DNA of 16,663 nt from DATLBY01 sp035526665 (lineage in GTDB: Bacteria > Acidobacteriota > Terriglobia > Bryobacterales > Bryobacteraceae), in contig DATLBY010000454.1 of the NCBI GenBank assembly GCA_035526665.1, positions 1-16,663 on the forward strand, given 5' to 3'. The notes under the pieces were generated by a model. That model ran no database searches. It was not told the DNA's origin and worked only from the letters and a program-made list of their open reading frames with translations. Shown here in pieces: positions 15,254 through 16,663 of the stretch (its first letter is position 1; every line of letters begins with the position of its first letter). Position numbers and translations under genes: made by a program.

Positions 15254-16248
15254 GCGGGAGGCGGGCAGCAGTCCGCCGCACAGACGTCGTGACTCGGGCC
15301 CTGACGGCCGAGAGCTCGCCGGGGCAGCGAGGGATCCATCCGCTCGAGCATGAGTTCTCGAATCATCGCTACGAACTCCGGATGGACGCCTGGGGTTTCG
15401 GCACGGACGAGGTTCAATCCGAGTTGCCCGGCCAGCGCCTTTGCTTCGGTATCCAGATCGTACAAAATTTCCAGATGGTCCGAAACGAAGCCAATCGGAC
15501 TTACAATTACGTCTTCCACGCCCGCTGCGTGGAGCTGCCGCAGATGATTGATGATGTCGGGCCCTAACCAGGGCTGCGAGGGCGGCCCGCTCCGGCTCTG
15601 GTAGACAAGCTCATAGCTACTGCAGCCCACGGCCTCGGCCACCAGCCGGCAGGACTCCCGCAGTTGGGCCTCGTAACGGCTCGTCTGCGCCATGCTGAGC
15701 GGAATGCTATGGGCGGTAAAGGCTATCGGCACGGCGGCGCGCCGGGCTTCCGGGAGCGACGCCAAGGCCGCCCCCACCCTGTCCACCACGGCTTTAATGA
15801 ACCCCGGATGATTGTAGAAAGCGCGCAGCTTGTGAATCTCTGGCGCTCCCTCACCCGCCATTTCCCGGGCCGCGCTGATATTCTCCCGATATTGCCGGCA
15901 GCCCGAATAGGAGCTGTACGCGGACGTGAAAAATCCAAGAGCATTTTTAATTCCGTCCGTCTTCATCTGCCGCAGGGTATCCGGCAGCAGCGGATGCCAG
16001 TTGCGATTGCCCCAATAGATAGGAAGCCCCGGACCTTCGCGGTCGAACAGTTCGCGCAGGGCGGCGATCAGGGCCCGGTTCTGATCATTGATCGGGCTCC
16101 TGCCGCCGAAGTGGTCGTAATGGCCCGCTACCTCGAGCATCCTTTCGCGGGGCACATTGCGCCCGCGCAGCACGTTCTCCAGAAACGGTAGTACGTCGGC
16201 CGGTTTCTCCGGCCCGCCAAAGGACACAACAAGTAGCGCCTCATACAT
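15220..16248 (-). CDS. hemH: Ferrochelatase, coproporphyrin-type signature
   Basis: Inserts Fe2+ into a porphyrin in heme synthesis. Started at ATG 16248 it is 342 aa. Motifs: LLVVSFGGPE (5-14), HYDHFGGRSPIND (43-55), FTAHSIP (177-183, His180), YQSRSGPPSQPWLGPDI (216-232) and GFVSDHLEILYDLD (253-266, Glu260). The SRSGPPxxPW stretch is the form I know from actinobacterial coproporphyrin ferrochelatases (CpfC) rather than protoporphyrin enzymes. The C-terminal tail has Cys323, Cys327 and Cys328 (VCAADCCPPP). I prefer start 16248 (GGAA 6 nt upstream, family-like MYEALLV) over the in-frame ATG at 16260, which has no ribosome-binding site. The gene overlaps the upstream deaminase stop by 8 nt, so they are co-translated. 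Confidence 0.93.
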   Translation of the reverse strand: MYEALLVVSFGGPEKPADVLPFLENVLRGRNVPRERMLEVAGHYDHFGGRSPINDQNRALIAALRELFDREGPGLPIYWGNRNWHPLLPDTLRQMKTDGIKNALGFFTSAYSSYSGCRQYRENISAAREMAGEGAPEIHKLRAFYNHPGFIKAVVDRVGAALASLPEARRAAVPIAFTAHSIPLSMAQTSRYEAQLRESCRLVAEAVGCSSYELVYQSRSGPPSQPWLGPDIINHLRQLHAAGVEDVIVSPIGFVSDHLEILYDLDTEAKALAGQLGLNLVRAETPGVHPEFVAMIRELMLERMDPSLPRRALGRQGPSHDVCAADCCPPPAQVLRPIRISD

Positions 16249-16663
16249 CGGTATTTCCATTATCGATGGGGCGTTTGCATTTATATTTGAACGCGTTTAC
16301 CGCCAAGCTCCGCAGCTCTTCCAGGCTAAAACCGAAGTGATCCCGCGCGAGCTCAAATTCGCGGGTCAGGCTGGTGTGAAACATCGCCGGATCGTCGGTG
16401 TTCAAAATAATCGGCACGCCAGCGTCGTAAATGCGGCGGACAGGATGATCGGCCAGCGCGGCAACCGCCCCGGTACACACGTTGCTCGAGATGCAGATCT
16501 CCAGCGGTATCTGCTGCTCCGCCAGGTAGCGGAGCAGCGCCGGATCGTCCGCTGCCCGGATGCCGTGGCCGATGCGGTCGGCTCCCAGCCGGAGGCAGGA
16601 CCATACCGATTCTGGTCCATCCGTCTCGCCCGCGTGCGGGACGAGGGCGAGTCCCCGGCGTTT
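16241..16663 (-). CDS. add: Adenosine-deaminase-family amidohydrolase (N-terminus beyond window)
   Basis: Zinc-dependent deaminase; only the last 140 residues are in the window and the frame is open to the right edge. The visible motifs are those of the family: PHAGE (catalytic Glu), RIGHGIRAADDPALLRYL (metal-site His in GHG), PLEICISSNVCTGAV (usually CPTSN; here CISSN), HPVRRIYDAGVP and NTDDPAMF with the Zn-ligand Asp. Adenosine to inosine is the default reaction. Relatives act on adenine or on aminodeoxyfutalosine in the alternative menaquinone pathway, and the visible part cannot separate these. The stop codon overlaps the ferrochelatase start by 8 nt. The symbol add is therefore provisional. 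Confidence 0.9.
   Translation of the reverse strand, partial: KRRGLALVPHAGETDGPESVWSCLRLGADRIGHGIRAADDPALLRYLAEQQIPLEICISSNVCTGAVAALADHPVRRIYDAGVPIILNTDDPAMFHTSLTREFELARDHFGFSLEELRSLAVNAFKYKCKRPIDNGNTDV

Overview
The window is a compact, GC-rich, gene-dense stretch of bacterial chromosome (my estimate is above 90% coding). It comes from a diderm bacterium, since it carries the lipid A gene lpxD and has a secreted prolyl-oligopeptidase-type peptidase. The mix of families, the frequent GTG/TTG starts, a coproporphyrin-type ferrochelatase beside lipid A synthesis, and many 1-34 nt overlaps fit Acidobacteriota, perhaps the Bryobacterales/Solibacter side. That placement is inference from general knowledge, not a database match. 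I see no mobile element, tRNA, rRNA or CRISPR array.

Layout. (1) 1-2062, minus: a Sfp-type phosphopantetheinyl transferase followed by 6-phosphogluconate dehydrogenase (gnd, cut by the left edge), with a short REP-like palindrome between them. (2) 2063-2130: a 68-nt divergent promoter region. (3) 2131-8721, plus: six tightly packed genes that probably form one operon: lpxD, a LOG-family nucleotide-binding protein, a membrane SpoIIE/RsbU-type phosphatase, an RCK-gated K+ channel, the fused NAD(P)HX repair enzyme NnrE-NnrD, and tsaE. (4) 8711-12604, minus: a long-chain acyl-CoA synthetase followed 6 nt later by a secreted S9A oligopeptidase, whose 3' end overlaps tsaE. (5) 12605-12663: a second divergent promoter region. 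(6) 12664-15253, plus: an inositol-monophosphatase/HisN-like phosphatase, an extended-SDR nucleotide-sugar epimerase/dehydratase and a class I methyltransferase, likely one small operon. (7) 15220-16663, minus: an adenosine-deaminase-family gene (N-terminus beyond the right edge) overlapping a ferrochelatase, whose 3' end overlaps the methyltransferase by 34 nt.

How the genes relate. Most are housekeeping: pentose phosphate pathway, lipid A, metabolite repair, tRNA t6A modification, heme, nucleoside deamination. The two pieces that look most like uncharacterised functional units are the phosphatase plus K+ channel pair (1-nt gap, a sensor domain of unknown ligand) and the phosphatase-epimerase-methyltransferase trio. 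In the trio the epimerase has Asn where the catalytic SDR Tyr is expected. I found no clear evidence of a wholly new system, and most of the region is ordinary. The coding calls are strong; promoter and operator calls are weak.
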